Positions 15,623 through 25,031 of a stretch of DNA of 60,179 bases are shown in pieces; position 1 is the stretch's first letter; the number at the start of each line of letters is the position of its first letter. The stretch lies in IMG/VR virus record IMGVR_UViG_3300031857_000191, positions 1-60,179 of that record. The stretch is one strand, 5' to 3'. Below the pieces are notes generated by a model that had not been told where the DNA came from, did no database searches, and saw nothing but the letters and a program-made list of their open reading frames with translations. Source of the stretch: a virus. The position numbers and the translations under genes are program-made.

Positions 15623-17920
15623 TTAATTTTCTCTACGTTCTTCAGGCTTATAATATACTATTCTATTATGCCATACTGGAGATGCTAATAACACAGCTGG
15701 GTTTAAATTGCCTTTAGCTGTTTCTTGGTACATATAAGACATCCATGTTTGTTCATATGGGTGTGCCCACTTTGTATCAAGGAACATTTTTCTATTACCT
15801 TCTTTACCAACAATCATAGGCCAGTTGGCATAATATATGTCTCCTGAGATGTAACTTAATCCTTCAAATACTTCAATACTCTTAAATTTAGTTCTTGGAG
15901 CATTTGGATCTAATCCTGATATTGGTAATTTATCATAGTTAGGCCAATCTCTGCTTCTAATTTCTTGAGGAACATTATACCATGATACTTGAATATTATT
16001 ATCCATATACACTTCTGTATAAGATAACTTCATAAAGTCAAACTGCTCTCTAAGCATTATCTTATGAACATTATCATATAAGTTAGGTACATATTTTCTA
16101 AAACCATTTCTACAAAATTCAGTATTGTCTGTAGGATAGAATCCCATATCATCTTCAAAGAAGAAATAAAAATCACTATCTGAATTGTCAAAATGTTCAG
16201 CAGCATATTGTCTACCTCTATTGATACCTAAATTTTCTCCTGTTATAATATGTTCAAATCCATATTTTTCACAAACCACCTTATTTCCTTCTATAGCATC
16301 TGGATTATTTGAATTATCAATTAATATTTTCCTATGTGGTTTTTCTAACCAATCAGATGAACTATTTTTCCATGTTGATAAGGTATGTTCTATTTGTTCT
16401 GGGAAGTTAAAGGTAAGCATATATAGAGATGTCTTTATACCTTTCAAACTTGGATTATATGCTTTTACTTTAGCTTTTGGTTTTATTAAAGGTACTAACT
16501 CAGCTTTATCATCAAGTAATGCTTGAATATATTTTACAATCAAACCATTTCCATCTAATTCAAATCTTCTATAAACACTAGGATTGATATAAGACATAAG
16601 AGTGAATACACTCTCTTCAGTTCCCATTAATCCTCTATTCAAAGTATCTTCTAATAACTTATAATAATCACCATTTACTTCTCTAATTACTTCTTTTCTA
16701 CCACCAAATAATCCTCCTCTACAAACATAATTAACATCTGTACCTGCTATTCTATCCATTTCTTTTTTATCAAAACCATGAATTTCAGTAGTTGTTTCAT
16801 ATGGATAAGATAAGAATAAGAATGAATCTAAATGTTGATTTATTTTATCTAGTACATTATTTTCAGTTAAGAATTTATCATAAACAGTATTAGTTATACC
16901 TGCGTCTAACCAAATAAAATATTCACTGTCAAATGGATTCCAAATTGAAGCATCACTTAACATAAACATTTTAGATTGAACAATTGGATTATACCACTCT
17001 AAATGAGCTTGAGGTGAACCTACTAACCAACCTTGTTCTCCAGTTTGATTAAACCAATCTGGGTTGGTTCTTATATTTTGAGTTCGATCCCAAAATGGTT
17101 TATAAAGATTTTTCACATCTTCTAATTCCATTATTTTAACATAAGTATTTTGTTTAGATCTTTTCTTCCAAACTAAGTATTCATACTCAGCAGGAATATA
17201 GATAAACATATTAACTGGTATATCTAAAAAGTTGTTAAAATGTTCTATATAATGACTAAAATCTCTTCCTGGTCTTCCAATATTCCAAAGTCCAGTTACT
17301 ACTGTTAATTCTTTATTATTAACCTCTACCACTTCCTTTTTTGTTTTTACTATAACAATATGATTTCCTTTATTAACAATACTATATCCTTTAGTTACTG
17401 ATTCAAATTCATCTAAATATTCTATTAGTAATTCCTCAGTACCTTGATATCCTCCTATGTCTTCAATAATGTAAATGCCATTTTCTCTTAATTTAGGAAA
17501 TAGATTTTTTAATGTTTTAACTTGATATTTTGGATCATGATTTCCATCATCAATAATAACATCAAATTCTAAATTATCTAAATAGTAGTCACAATATTCT
17601 TTTTCAGCAGAATCAAACAGAAATGTCTTAATTCTTTCTTCAGTGAACATACAATCTTTAGCTATATCAACTCCATACACTTGAGCATTTGGAAAGAAAT
17701 CTCTCCAAACACGTAATGAACCACCTGGTTTGTAATGACTGAAGTGTTGTGTATTACCAGAAAAAGAACTTGGTATACTTGGGTTTAATGTTCCTAATCC
17801 TATTTCTAGGATAGATGTTGTTTTATATTTTATATTATTAAATAATTCATCATAAGTATAGGTATACTTGCTTAATGTTTTATCAGTACCATATTTTTCT
17901 ACTAATTCAAATAAATCCAT
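15623..17920 (-). CDS. Methyltransferase / HtrL-type transferase / GT2 glycosyltransferase fusion
   Basis: 765 residues in three domains. Residues 1-200: class I methyltransferase of the macrocin O-methyltransferase/CmcI type, with TSILEIGLGTLNP, VYGVDIAKD and FDVIIDDGNHDPKYQ. Residues 205-490: HtrL/WlaTC-type domain (LTVVTGLWNIGRP, YFIWLDAGITN). Residues 495-765: GT2-like glycosyltransferase (SLYMLTFNFPEQIEHTL, GENLGINRGRQYAAE, FYFFFEDDMGFYP with acidic metal site). Two bases separate it from the carbamoyltransferase gene. Likely builds and methylates a decorated glycan; the acceptor (protein, DNA or lipid) is not shown. Confidence 0.8.
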   Translation of the reverse strand: MDLFELVEKYGTDKTLSKYTYTYDELFNNIKYKTTSILEIGLGTLNPSIPSSFSGNTQHFSHYKPGGSLRVWRDFFPNAQVYGVDIAKDCMFTEERIKTFLFDSAEKEYCDYYLDNLEFDVIIDDGNHDPKYQVKTLKNLFPKLRENGIYIIEDIGGYQGTEELLIEYLDEFESVTKGYSIVNKGNHIVIVKTKKEVVEVNNKELTVVTGLWNIGRPGRDFSHYIEHFNNFLDIPVNMFIYIPAEYEYLVWKKRSKQNTYVKIMELEDVKNLYKPFWDRTQNIRTNPDWFNQTGEQGWLVGSPQAHLEWYNPIVQSKMFMLSDASIWNPFDSEYFIWLDAGITNTVYDKFLTENNVLDKINQHLDSFLFLSYPYETTTEIHGFDKKEMDRIAGTDVNYVCRGGLFGGRKEVIREVNGDYYKLLEDTLNRGLMGTEESVFTLMSYINPSVYRRFELDGNGLIVKYIQALLDDKAELVPLIKPKAKVKAYNPSLKGIKTSLYMLTFNFPEQIEHTLSTWKNSSSDWLEKPHRKILIDNSNNPDAIEGNKVVCEKYGFEHIITGENLGINRGRQYAAEHFDNSDSDFYFFFEDDMGFYPTDNTEFCRNGFRKYVPNLYDNVHKIMLREQFDFMKLSYTEVYMDNNIQVSWYNVPQEIRSRDWPNYDKLPISGLDPNAPRTKFKSIEVFEGLSYISGDIYYANWPMIVGKEGNRKMFLDTKWAHPYEQTWMSYMYQETAKGNLNPAVLLASPVWHNRIVYYKPEERREN

Positions 17921-17921
17921 C

Positions 17922-19538
17922 TTAATATTTTTTAAAGTAATAATCTTCTATAATTAAACAATCTAGTTCTGTTTTTTCAAGTATTGTGAAAGCGTCTTTA
18001 ACAGTTGATAATATTGGTTTTCCATCCACATTAAAGGATGTATTAAGTAAAACACCGATACCTGTTTTTTCTTCAAATTTAGTTAACAAATCATATAACC
18101 ACTCATTTTGTTCTCTAGTCACTGTTTGAACCCTAGCTGTACCATCTACGTGAGTAATAGCTCCTAATTTTTCTTTCCATTCTTCTCTTACCTTAGGACA
18201 AAAACTCATCCATTTAGATTCTTTATTCCATTCAAAATACTTATTTACATCTTCTAAACGAACAACAGGAGCAAATGGTCTATACCACTCCCTATGTTTT
18301 ACTTTAGCATTTAAAGTATCTTTCATTTCTGGAATAGATGGATTACATATTATGCTTCTATTGCCTAAGGCTCTAGCTCCATGTTCTGATCTACCTCTAG
18401 CTACACCAACTATTTTTCCTTCACTTAAATCATTAATTAAATCATCTTGATCTAAAAAGTTAGATGTAAATCTAATATGAGTGTTTTGAATATAATAAGA
18501 TAAACTATCTAAATCTAATAATGTTGTGCCTGAGTATGTACTATCAAATGGTTTTTCTGGTCTTAAATGATTCAACATTAAACCTAAAGCAATACCACAA
18601 TCATTCGGATCTGGGCCTACAAATACTTCTTTATCAAATTCATTTACTAAACGTGTATTTAATAAAATATTTAAACCACATCCCCCAGCTATACCAATAG
18701 GCAAATCAGGATATTCATTCATATAAGGTAAAGCTATTTCTAAAAAGCTATCTTCAAATGCTCTTTGAGTTGTAGCAGCTATATCCCAAGCTAATTTATC
18801 CTCTATTCTTTCATATATATCAAATGTTACTCCTATTTTATTACCTAATTCATTCACATATTGTTCATAATCTAATCCATTGAGATTACTTTTATAAAAA
18901 TCCATAAATGCTGGTAGCCATTCTTCTCTTACTTCTCCATAAGAAGCTAATCCCATTATTTTGCCTGGATAAACTAAATTGCCTGTTCCTAAATCTTCAA
19001 ATTTAATATCTTTAAGATAATGACCTAATGTCATATATGGAAATCCTAAGTCATAGTAAATATGAGGACTGTCAAATAAAGGACTATTTACACATTCTAA
19101 TAATTTAGGTGACTCACCTCTAATACAATGGTATATATTAAATTTACCATCATTTCCTCCTCCATCAAAAGAAAATACTAACATTTCAGGATGTGGAGAT
19201 TGATAAAAACATCCAGCTGCATGAGCTTCATGATGAAGACCATGAATAAAATTTTTAGCAGGAATATATGTTTCTAGTTCATGTTTTTCACTTATGATAA
19301 CATCTGTATTTAAAAAATAACAGTTTTCAAATTCTGTTATATTAAATTTATTCATTATCCATTGAGGAATATATTGAGCATAGAATAGTATATCTTCTGT
19401 TTTAGGACATTTATATTGAGCTAAACCACTATTTTTATAATTAAGAAATCTTTCTAGTTCTAATACTAAAAGTATTTCACCATTCTCTTCTACAACATAC
19501 GCTGCGTTATGAGATCCGTAAAAAGCTATATTCGCCAT
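17922..19538 (-). CDS. Carbamoyltransferase (NodU/TobZ/CmcH family)
   Basis: 538 residues, the normal family length. The N-terminal Kae1-like domain has the metal-binding HHEAHAAGCFY motif and the ATP loop FSFDGGGNDG; the mid part has GIAGGCGLNILLNTRL and GPDPNDCGIALGLML; the C-terminal YrdC-related domain has GRSEHGARALGNRSI and REWYRPFAPVV. Known chemistry: transfers a carbamoyl group from carbamoyl phosphate via carbamoyl-AMP to a hydroxyl, commonly of a sugar. In this cassette a sugar carbamoylation is most likely. It is one base from the HtrL-type gene and two from the fusion gene. Confidence 0.93.
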   Translation of the reverse strand: MANIAFYGSHNAAYVVEENGEILLVLELERFLNYKNSGLAQYKCPKTEDILFYAQYIPQWIMNKFNITEFENCYFLNTDVIISEKHELETYIPAKNFIHGLHHEAHAAGCFYQSPHPEMLVFSFDGGGNDGKFNIYHCIRGESPKLLECVNSPLFDSPHIYYDLGFPYMTLGHYLKDIKFEDLGTGNLVYPGKIMGLASYGEVREEWLPAFMDFYKSNLNGLDYEQYVNELGNKIGVTFDIYERIEDKLAWDIAATTQRAFEDSFLEIALPYMNEYPDLPIGIAGGCGLNILLNTRLVNEFDKEVFVGPDPNDCGIALGLMLNHLRPEKPFDSTYSGTTLLDLDSLSYYIQNTHIRFTSNFLDQDDLINDLSEGKIVGVARGRSEHGARALGNRSIICNPSIPEMKDTLNAKVKHREWYRPFAPVVRLEDVNKYFEWNKESKWMSFCPKVREEWKEKLGAITHVDGTARVQTVTREQNEWLYDLLTKFEEKTGIGVLLNTSFNVDGKPILSTVKDAFTILEKTELDCLIIEDYYFKKY

Positions 19539-20450
19539 TTATATTAAAGGTTTTAAAAAGAAATGAGAGAATGATGTTTGTTCTGGTTTAAAGATATTAT
19601 TCCATCCTTCATGATAGAATGTGTCAAAATGCCAATTTTTAAACCAGTTTCTATTAGTGGCATTTATATAAGCCATCACTTCTTGTTCAGTGCATATCTC
19701 ATCTACTTGTAAAATTTGATCTATTACTTCTTTAGACTTGGTAATATACTGTAACATTAATTCAGATTGGCCTCCAAAAAACCCAGCTACAGGAAATACA
19801 GAATCATAATTAGTACTTAAATTTAATTTAGTGTTAAATTCAAATAAATTATCATCTGATGTTTTTCTATATAAGTTGATTATTTTATCTTCAGCATACT
19901 CGTTTATTTTACTTAATACATCTGGATTAAATGCTTTATCATAATGATATACTTTATATTCATTAGCCATATATTGGTTTCCATATAATGAAGCAAATTC
20001 AGGCTCATCATTATATTTACTAGCAAAAGCAGGAAATAATCCATTGTGAGATAAACCTGAATCAATCCAATATAACTGAGTATTTGGTTCATATTCATTA
20101 GCTAAAAAAGAATATTTCATCCAATATATAACTGTTGGTCTAGTATAAAATCTAGGGTTATTAGGATCATTATAAGCAGGTTTACTTGTTCTTATTTTAT
20201 AAACTTGATCTTGATAAGGATTATCTTTGATATCATATACTTTAAGTATTAGATTTTCAAGATTAAATTTTTCTTTTAATTCAACTAATTGATTATATCC
20301 TTTATCTCCAGGATCAGTATAGCAAATTATTTCTCCCATGTTACTTATAGTAGCTAGAGAGTACTTATACCATCTATCTCTATTTAACTGTCCCCAATAA
20401 GGTTCTCCATTATGAAATGGATAATACGATGTTACTAATTTATTTTTCAT
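19539..20450 (-). CDS. HtrL/WlaTC-type putative glycosyltransferase
   Basis: 303 residues. VTSYYPFHNG at the start, KYSFLANEYEPNTQLYWIDSGLSHNG in the centre and FFGGQSELMLQYI near residue 210 fit the HtrL/YibB family found in polysaccharide loci. The YWIDSGL segment corresponds to IWLDAGI in the second domain of the fusion protein, so the two are related. The enzyme activity of this family is not well characterised; glycosyl transfer is inferred from fold and context. Its start overlaps the stop of the next GT gene by four bases (ATGA), indicating translational coupling. Confidence 0.7.
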   Translation of the reverse strand: MKNKLVTSYYPFHNGEPYWGQLNRDRWYKYSLATISNMGEIICYTDPGDKGYNQLVELKEKFNLENLILKVYDIKDNPYQDQVYKIRTSKPAYNDPNNPRFYTRPTVIYWMKYSFLANEYEPNTQLYWIDSGLSHNGLFPAFASKYNDEPEFASLYGNQYMANEYKVYHYDKAFNPDVLSKINEYAEDKIINLYRKTSDDNLFEFNTKLNLSTNYDSVFPVAGFFGGQSELMLQYITKSKEVIDQILQVDEICTEQEVMAYINATNRNWFKNWHFDTFYHEGWNNIFKPEQTSFSHFFLKPLI

Positions 20451-21691
20451 ATTGTATGTTCTATTCTTTCAGCCCAGCCTCTTTCTTTACTATAAGCCCA
20501 AGCTACCATTCGTTTAGGATCTTTATCAAAATAAGGAAAAAATTCTTCATAATGAATAGGTGTACCATTCATAAATGATTCTAATTGATGTCCTTCAATA
20601 GTTTTAGTATGGATACCAATACCATTTTCATCATCAAATGCAATTAATATAGACGCATAATCATTAGCTGGTAATTCATTTTTATGAATTGTCACTAAGT
20701 GATAAAATGATTTAGACCAAGGGCTATCAATTTGATTAGGTGGGTATTGATTATCTAGAGTATATTTTTGAACTGATCTAGTTTTAAAATTCACACCAGC
20801 ATATGTTTCATAATCTTCTATTGTTCTAGCAGTTCCTAAATCATATCCTGTTAAATCATATCCATTATCTTCTACTCTAAATAATTGTCTAATTTTAGCT
20901 CTAGCTATATTTTGTCTATTCCACCAATCAACTCCAAGTTTAGCATCATCATCCCATTTTAACATTCCGCTTCTTTCTTCTCTCATAGTTGAATGCCATA
21001 CTACTAATTTATGAGGGTGGAACATATCATATCCATGAGTATAAGATCTAACTGTTAGGTTAATTTCTTCACCACTAAAGTAAATATCTGGATCATGTTT
21101 TACTTCTCTAGCCCATTCTGTTCTAGCAAAACAAAAATGTCCTGATAAGAATCTACTAAATGGAGGTTCAGTCATATCTTTCCAACCATGTAATAAACTT
21201 GGTCTAATAAAAATAGTACCATGAGGATAAAAACAAGCAAATTGTTGTTGCCAAGGTTCCATTGAACGTCCTGCTGGATCATTAAATGGAGTATATAATG
21301 GTAAATAAGCGGCTAATATTGGTTTATAACCTTGTTTTTCTCTTTGATTATGCATTTCAATTAATGTCACATCCCAATCTTGAGCAAATCTATGATGTGA
21401 ATCAAGTTGTAAGATATAATCTTGTTTACCCATTAATTGCTCATTTATCACTGCTCTAGCCCAAGGTAAACCTTTAGCTTCAGTATATAAACATTCATAA
21501 ATGTTAAAACGTTTATCCCCTTTAAACTCAGTTAAATCATCAAATTTATCATCTGGATGATATTGTCTACAAATACCAAAATGAATACGCTTAGGGTATT
21601 TAGCATTTTTAAGAGCATCCTTAATAGTAGGTACTAATTCTGGATCTCTATAAGCTGGTAAGTGAATAAATATTGTTTCTTTTTTATTCAT
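20447..21691 (-). CDS. GT60-like protein glycosyltransferase
   Basis: 414 residues. Features match the GlcNAc-transferase family PF11397 (CAZy GT60): IFIHLPAYRDPELVPTIKDA, GICRQYHPDDK, EAKGLPWARAVI, ILQLDSHHRFAQDWD with the DxH metal motif, LSGHFCFARTEWAREV and FSGEEINLTVRSYTHGYD, then HPHKLVVWH. Known members add GlcNAc to hydroxyproline of Dictyostelium Skp1 or to Thr of trypanosome mucins. The neighbour at 21684 is a clear paralogue; the two overlap by eight bases. The mucin-like tail protein at 40080-43934 is a natural candidate substrate (inference). Confidence 0.85.
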   Translation of the reverse strand: MNKKETIFIHLPAYRDPELVPTIKDALKNAKYPKRIHFGICRQYHPDDKFDDLTEFKGDKRFNIYECLYTEAKGLPWARAVINEQLMGKQDYILQLDSHHRFAQDWDVTLIEMHNQREKQGYKPILAAYLPLYTPFNDPAGRSMEPWQQQFACFYPHGTIFIRPSLLHGWKDMTEPPFSRFLSGHFCFARTEWAREVKHDPDIYFSGEEINLTVRSYTHGYDMFHPHKLVVWHSTMREERSGMLKWDDDAKLGVDWWNRQNIARAKIRQLFRVEDNGYDLTGYDLGTARTIEDYETYAGVNFKTRSVQKYTLDNQYPPNQIDSPWSKSFYHLVTIHKNELPANDYASILIAFDDENGIGIHTKTIEGHQLESFMNGTPIHYEEFFPYFDKDPKRMVAWAYSKERGWAERIEHTI

Positions 21692-22931
21692 ATTTTATAT
21701 TTTGTTCTATTCGTTCACACCATCCTTTTGAAGTACTATGTGGCCATACTCTCCAAGATTTTGGTTGTTTATTATCATTATATTCTCTCCAAATGTGTAT
21801 AAATTGATCATTTGGATCTTGATTTAATAGCCCTTGATATTCTTGAACATCCATATCTTGTCTATAAGCATCTGTTCCATCTTCATTTAAAACTGCTACA
21901 GCGAAAGAAGTATAATCACTTTCAGTTAATGCTCCTTTCCAAACATCAATACAAATTTTAAGCTTATTAAGTAAATTATCTTCAAACTTATCTTGAGGAA
22001 CAGGGAGTGGTTTATATTCAACAGTATGTTTATGTACTTGTCTAGTAGAAAATTTAACACCAATGTAATGTTCATATTCTTCTAAAGTACGAACTTTTCC
22101 AAATCCATATTTTTCTAAATCTGTAGTTGAACCTTCTATTACACTACCCATACCATGTAAAGCTCTATATCTAGAATAAGATATTGAATTTCTTTTATTC
22201 CATTCACTATCATCATCCCATTGTTTTACTTTTCCTGATCTAGTATATTCATGCCACATAATTGGCTTATGAGGATGAAATAAATCATATCCATAAGTAA
22301 ATGAACGAGCAGCTAATGATGGTTCTTCACCATGAAAATAATATAAAGGATCATATTTAACTTCATTACACCATTTGCCTAATGTAAAAATAAAATGTCC
22401 TGATAAAAATCTAGATGGGATAGGTCCTGTAAGTGATTTCCAATCTGGAATAGAATGTGGTTTAATAAAGATAGGACCCTCAGGCATATATCTATCAAAC
22501 TCTAAACTCCAACAATCATCTTGTCTTCCTGCTGGGTCATTATTTGGAAAATATCCTGGTAGGTAAGCTGTTAAAAGTGGTTTTTTATGACCTTCTTTTT
22601 TGAGACTTTTTAACATCTTAATTAAAGTAGAGTCCCAATGTTTAGTAAATCTGTGGTGTGAATCTAATTGTAAATAATATGTTTCACCACCATATAAATC
22701 TTGTAGTAAATTTCTAGCCCAACATGCTCCTTTAGCTTGTTGGTATGGTACTTTAATAAAATGAAATCTAGAATCATTTTCAAACTCTTCTATAGACTCA
22801 TCTTCACCATACTGCCAACATACACCTATTTTTAACCTATCTGGATTTTTAGCTGTTGCTAATAAATCTCGTAATGTAGGTAATAATTCAGGATCACGAT
22901 AGCTAGCTATCGAAATAAAAATTGTTTCCAT
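21684..22931 (-). CDS. GT60-like protein glycosyltransferase, paralogue
   Basis: 415 residues, aligning along its whole length with the next gene: IFISIASYRDPELLPTLRDL, GVCWQYGEDE, QAKGACWARNLL, YLQLDSHHRFTKHWD, LSGHFIFTLGKW and FHGEEPSLAARSFTYGYD, HPHKPIMWHEYTR. All family motifs including the metal-site DSH are intact, so both copies should be active. Two divergent copies may use different donors or act one after the other (inference). First gene of the glycan cassette in transcription order. Confidence 0.85.
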   Translation of the reverse strand: METIFISIASYRDPELLPTLRDLLATAKNPDRLKIGVCWQYGEDESIEEFENDSRFHFIKVPYQQAKGACWARNLLQDLYGGETYYLQLDSHHRFTKHWDSTLIKMLKSLKKEGHKKPLLTAYLPGYFPNNDPAGRQDDCWSLEFDRYMPEGPIFIKPHSIPDWKSLTGPIPSRFLSGHFIFTLGKWCNEVKYDPLYYFHGEEPSLAARSFTYGYDLFHPHKPIMWHEYTRSGKVKQWDDDSEWNKRNSISYSRYRALHGMGSVIEGSTTDLEKYGFGKVRTLEEYEHYIGVKFSTRQVHKHTVEYKPLPVPQDKFEDNLLNKLKICIDVWKGALTESDYTSFAVAVLNEDGTDAYRQDMDVQEYQGLLNQDPNDQFIHIWREYNDNKQPKSWRVWPHSTSKGWCERIEQNIKYE

Positions 22932-22948
22932 AACTAATTCAATATAAC

Positions 22949-23962
22949 TTAAATTTCTTGATTTTCCAATAATCCTTTAGCCTTCTCATAACTCATGTTA
23001 TAAGTTTTCTTTCTTCTATTACCTGTGATAATCTCAAGTTCAGAACATAATACTATAAAGTTATTAATATCTGTTTGATTACAAGGTATTTTTGAAGTAG
23101 AAGCTAAAGCAATTAATTTAGTTTTTGGTAAAGCGGAATCTTGTTCTTTTTTTCTTCCGTTTTGATAGTATAATTTTAATAAACGTAAATTTATTTCTAA
23201 TTGTCTGAATTTAGGTGTTGTTAATAACTCCTTCATTTCATCATATGAAGTCCATGTATAATAAGAACTAAATGCTACACCTATTAAGATAATTAATTCT
23301 AAAAATACAACCATTAAAGCAAACGCAGTGTTGTTTTCTTTGAGTGTGTTAGATTGTATTTCAGTTTTTTTCGTAACTTTTGATTCAAGCTCATTAATTT
23401 TTTGTTCTTTCTGGATAGATAAAACATTAACAATCGAGTCTCTGTATAGTCTGTCAGCTTTCCTAGTACCTGGTTGATTTCTGTAGAATTGAATTTCCTT
23501 ATCATAATACTTAGCTATTGAATCTGTTTTATTAGATAATGTAGAATCCGCTTTAACTGATATAGTTTCAGATGTGTCTATCAATCTATGAGCACCATTT
23601 AATGATAAATAAAATGATCCTGCTACTAAAGATCCACACACTAGAAATCCTATAACATTGTTAAATGTTATTAATTTATTTCTAAAAATAGATAATGTTA
23701 ATTGTTCAAAAGCAAATCTCTTAAATAGTTCATATCCAGTCATAAACAAGATAATGAATATAGAAAAGAATAAATCTTGTCCTGGAAATAAATGAGGGAT
23801 ACTATTTGTTACATTCTTAATAAAGAAATAACTAAATAAAATCAAAAATATGTTACCTAAAAACGAAAAATAATATAATGTATTGCTTAGTGAGTTAAAA
23901 TTTCTCTCAAAGCTAAACGTTTCTAAATCATTTTTAAGTTTAAAGTATTTATCTAATTTCAT
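22949..23962 (-). CDS. Multi-span membrane protein
   Basis: 337 residues with hydrophobic segments at about 28-48, 63-80, 100-122 and 213-235. Between the third and fourth lies a polar, coiled-coil-like stretch (about 130-210). The C-terminal 90 residues are soluble. No family recognised. Its ATG overlaps the stop of the gene above (23959), suggesting coupling. It bridges the glycan cassette and nucleotide genes without an evident link. Confidence 0.6.
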   Translation of the reverse strand: MKLDKYFKLKNDLETFSFERNFNSLSNTLYYFSFLGNIFLILFSYFFIKNVTNSIPHLFPGQDLFFSIFIILFMTGYELFKRFAFEQLTLSIFRNKLITFNNVIGFLVCGSLVAGSFYLSLNGAHRLIDTSETISVKADSTLSNKTDSIAKYYDKEIQFYRNQPGTRKADRLYRDSIVNVLSIQKEQKINELESKVTKKTEIQSNTLKENNTAFALMVVFLELIILIGVAFSSYYTWTSYDEMKELLTTPKFRQLEINLRLLKLYYQNGRKKEQDSALPKTKLIALASTSKIPCNQTDINNFIVLCSELEIITGNRRKKTYNMSYEKAKGLLENQEI

Positions 23963-24285
23963 ATAACTTCTTCTAACAAACCATCTTTAGCTAATACAAT
24001 AACACCACTATATAAAGGATGTTTATTATCTACATTAACTATTTGTCCTTCAAAATATTGAACTCCACCATAGTTAAGTGGTTTTAAAATTTTAAATTTA
24101 CGTACTTTAGAATCATAAGGAAATAATTCATTAAGCATCTGTCTACGTTCATCACATCCACATCCTTCAGCTCCAGCTAATTTAGCGACAGCATCTGCTA
24201 CTTTATCAATACCAAAAAAATTAGTTACTTTAGCTATTGTGTCACCAATGCCTTGTGATTTTTGTTTTGGATCAAATCCTTCCAT
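23959..24285 (-). CDS. Conserved-type phage protein with GCGCDERR motif
   Basis: 108 residues: an N-terminal helix-rich part (IAKVTNFFGIDKVADAVAKL), the motif GCGCDERRQMLNELFPY with paired cysteines, and a small beta-rich end (KILKPLNYGGVQYFEGQIV). Similar GCGCxxR-containing small proteins occur in various phages and have no known function. The cysteines could bind metal or form a disulphide. An ATATTTAT motif lies 20 bases above its ATG. Confidence 0.6.
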   Translation of the reverse strand: MEGFDPKQKSQGIGDTIAKVTNFFGIDKVADAVAKLAGAEGCGCDERRQMLNELFPYDSKVRKFKILKPLNYGGVQYFEGQIVNVDNKHPLYSGVIVLAKDGLLEEVI

Positions 24286-24304
24286 GATATAATGTTTTCA
24301 TTAT

Positions 24305-24312
24305 ATAAATAT
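24305..24312 (-). promoter_or_regulatory. ATATTTAT motif upstream of a gene start
   Basis: 20 bases above the ATG at 24285, in the gap after the deaminase gene. Confidence 0.4.
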
Positions 24313-24319
24313 ATACAAA

Positions 24320-24847
24320 CTATAAGGAATTACGTTGTTTGTCTCCTTGCCATTGTCCATTATATAATTCAGCACCATTACATTCGTGGAAGTAGATTTG
24401 TGCTACTCTAGCATCTTTTTCAATGAATATTGTTTCATGTACATAAAGTAATGTACCCATATTTTCTGTTTCAAAGCCTGGATCAAATACGGGGCTATTA
24501 ATAATTGCGCCATTACGATACAATGATGAACGTTGTTTGATAAATGCTACACGATTATCAGGTATTTTACAACCTTCATTAAAAGTAATATCATAAACAC
24601 CTTCATGTAATAACCATCCTTCAACTCCATCTAAATTAATAGATTCAAATGGGGTGTATGTAGTTAATTCAGTTTTGTCTTTTAATACTTTACCAATTTT
24701 GTAATCAGCATTATTAGAAGTAGTGTTTGGAAATCCTACTTTCTGTACTGCTTTAAGAGTAATATCATAACCAACTTGTGCTGGTTTACCTTGTGTATTT
24801 TCTAATAGTAATAGACCTTCGTCTACAATTTGTTTTGCGTTTAACAT
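24320..24847 (-). CDS. dCTP deaminase / dUTPase-fold protein
   Basis: 175 residues. The trimeric dUTPase/Dcd fold is shown by AQVGYDITLK near the start, AFIKQRSSLYRNGAIINSPVFDPGFE (the RSSLxRxG and DPGFE motifs of the family) and QIYFHECN near the end. Dcd deaminates dCTP to dUTP while dUTPase hydrolyses dUTP to dUMP; RSS with the following catalytic region favours Dcd or a bifunctional enzyme, but I cannot decide. Role: dTTP precursor supply, in line with the nearby ribonucleotide reductase. Confidence 0.8.
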   Translation of the reverse strand: MLNAKQIVDEGLLLLENTQGKPAQVGYDITLKAVQKVGFPNTTSNNADYKIGKVLKDKTELTTYTPFESINLDGVEGWLLHEGVYDITFNEGCKIPDNRVAFIKQRSSLYRNGAIINSPVFDPGFETENMGTLLYVHETIFIEKDARVAQIYFHECNGAELYNGQWQGDKQRNSL

Positions 24848-24859
24848 ATTATAAATTTA

Positions 24860-25030
24860 TTAAAATTCTTCAGCGATTCCAAGTAATTCAGCTCCAATTA
24901 ATAGACCACCAGCAGCGTTAATATACCAATGATCAACATACATTAGAGCTATTCCTGCTAGTATTCTTCCTACTGATTTAATTAGACTAAGTCTAAAATG
25001 CCAGTTTGTTTTTGATTCTTTTACTTGCAT
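24860..25030 (-). CDS. Small membrane protein (56 residues)
   Basis: MQVKESKTNWHFRLSLIKSV begins a 56-residue frame ending LLGIAEEF. Two short hydrophobic segments (about 20-34 and 36-51) suggest a hairpin in the membrane. It fills the gap between the deaminase and a conserved phage protein exactly (stop 12 bases from one, start 2 bases from the other), which supports it being real. Function unknown. Confidence 0.55.
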   Translation of the reverse strand: MQVKESKTNWHFRLSLIKSVGRILAGIALMYVDHWYINAAGGLLIGAELLGIAEEF

Positions 25031-25031
25031 A

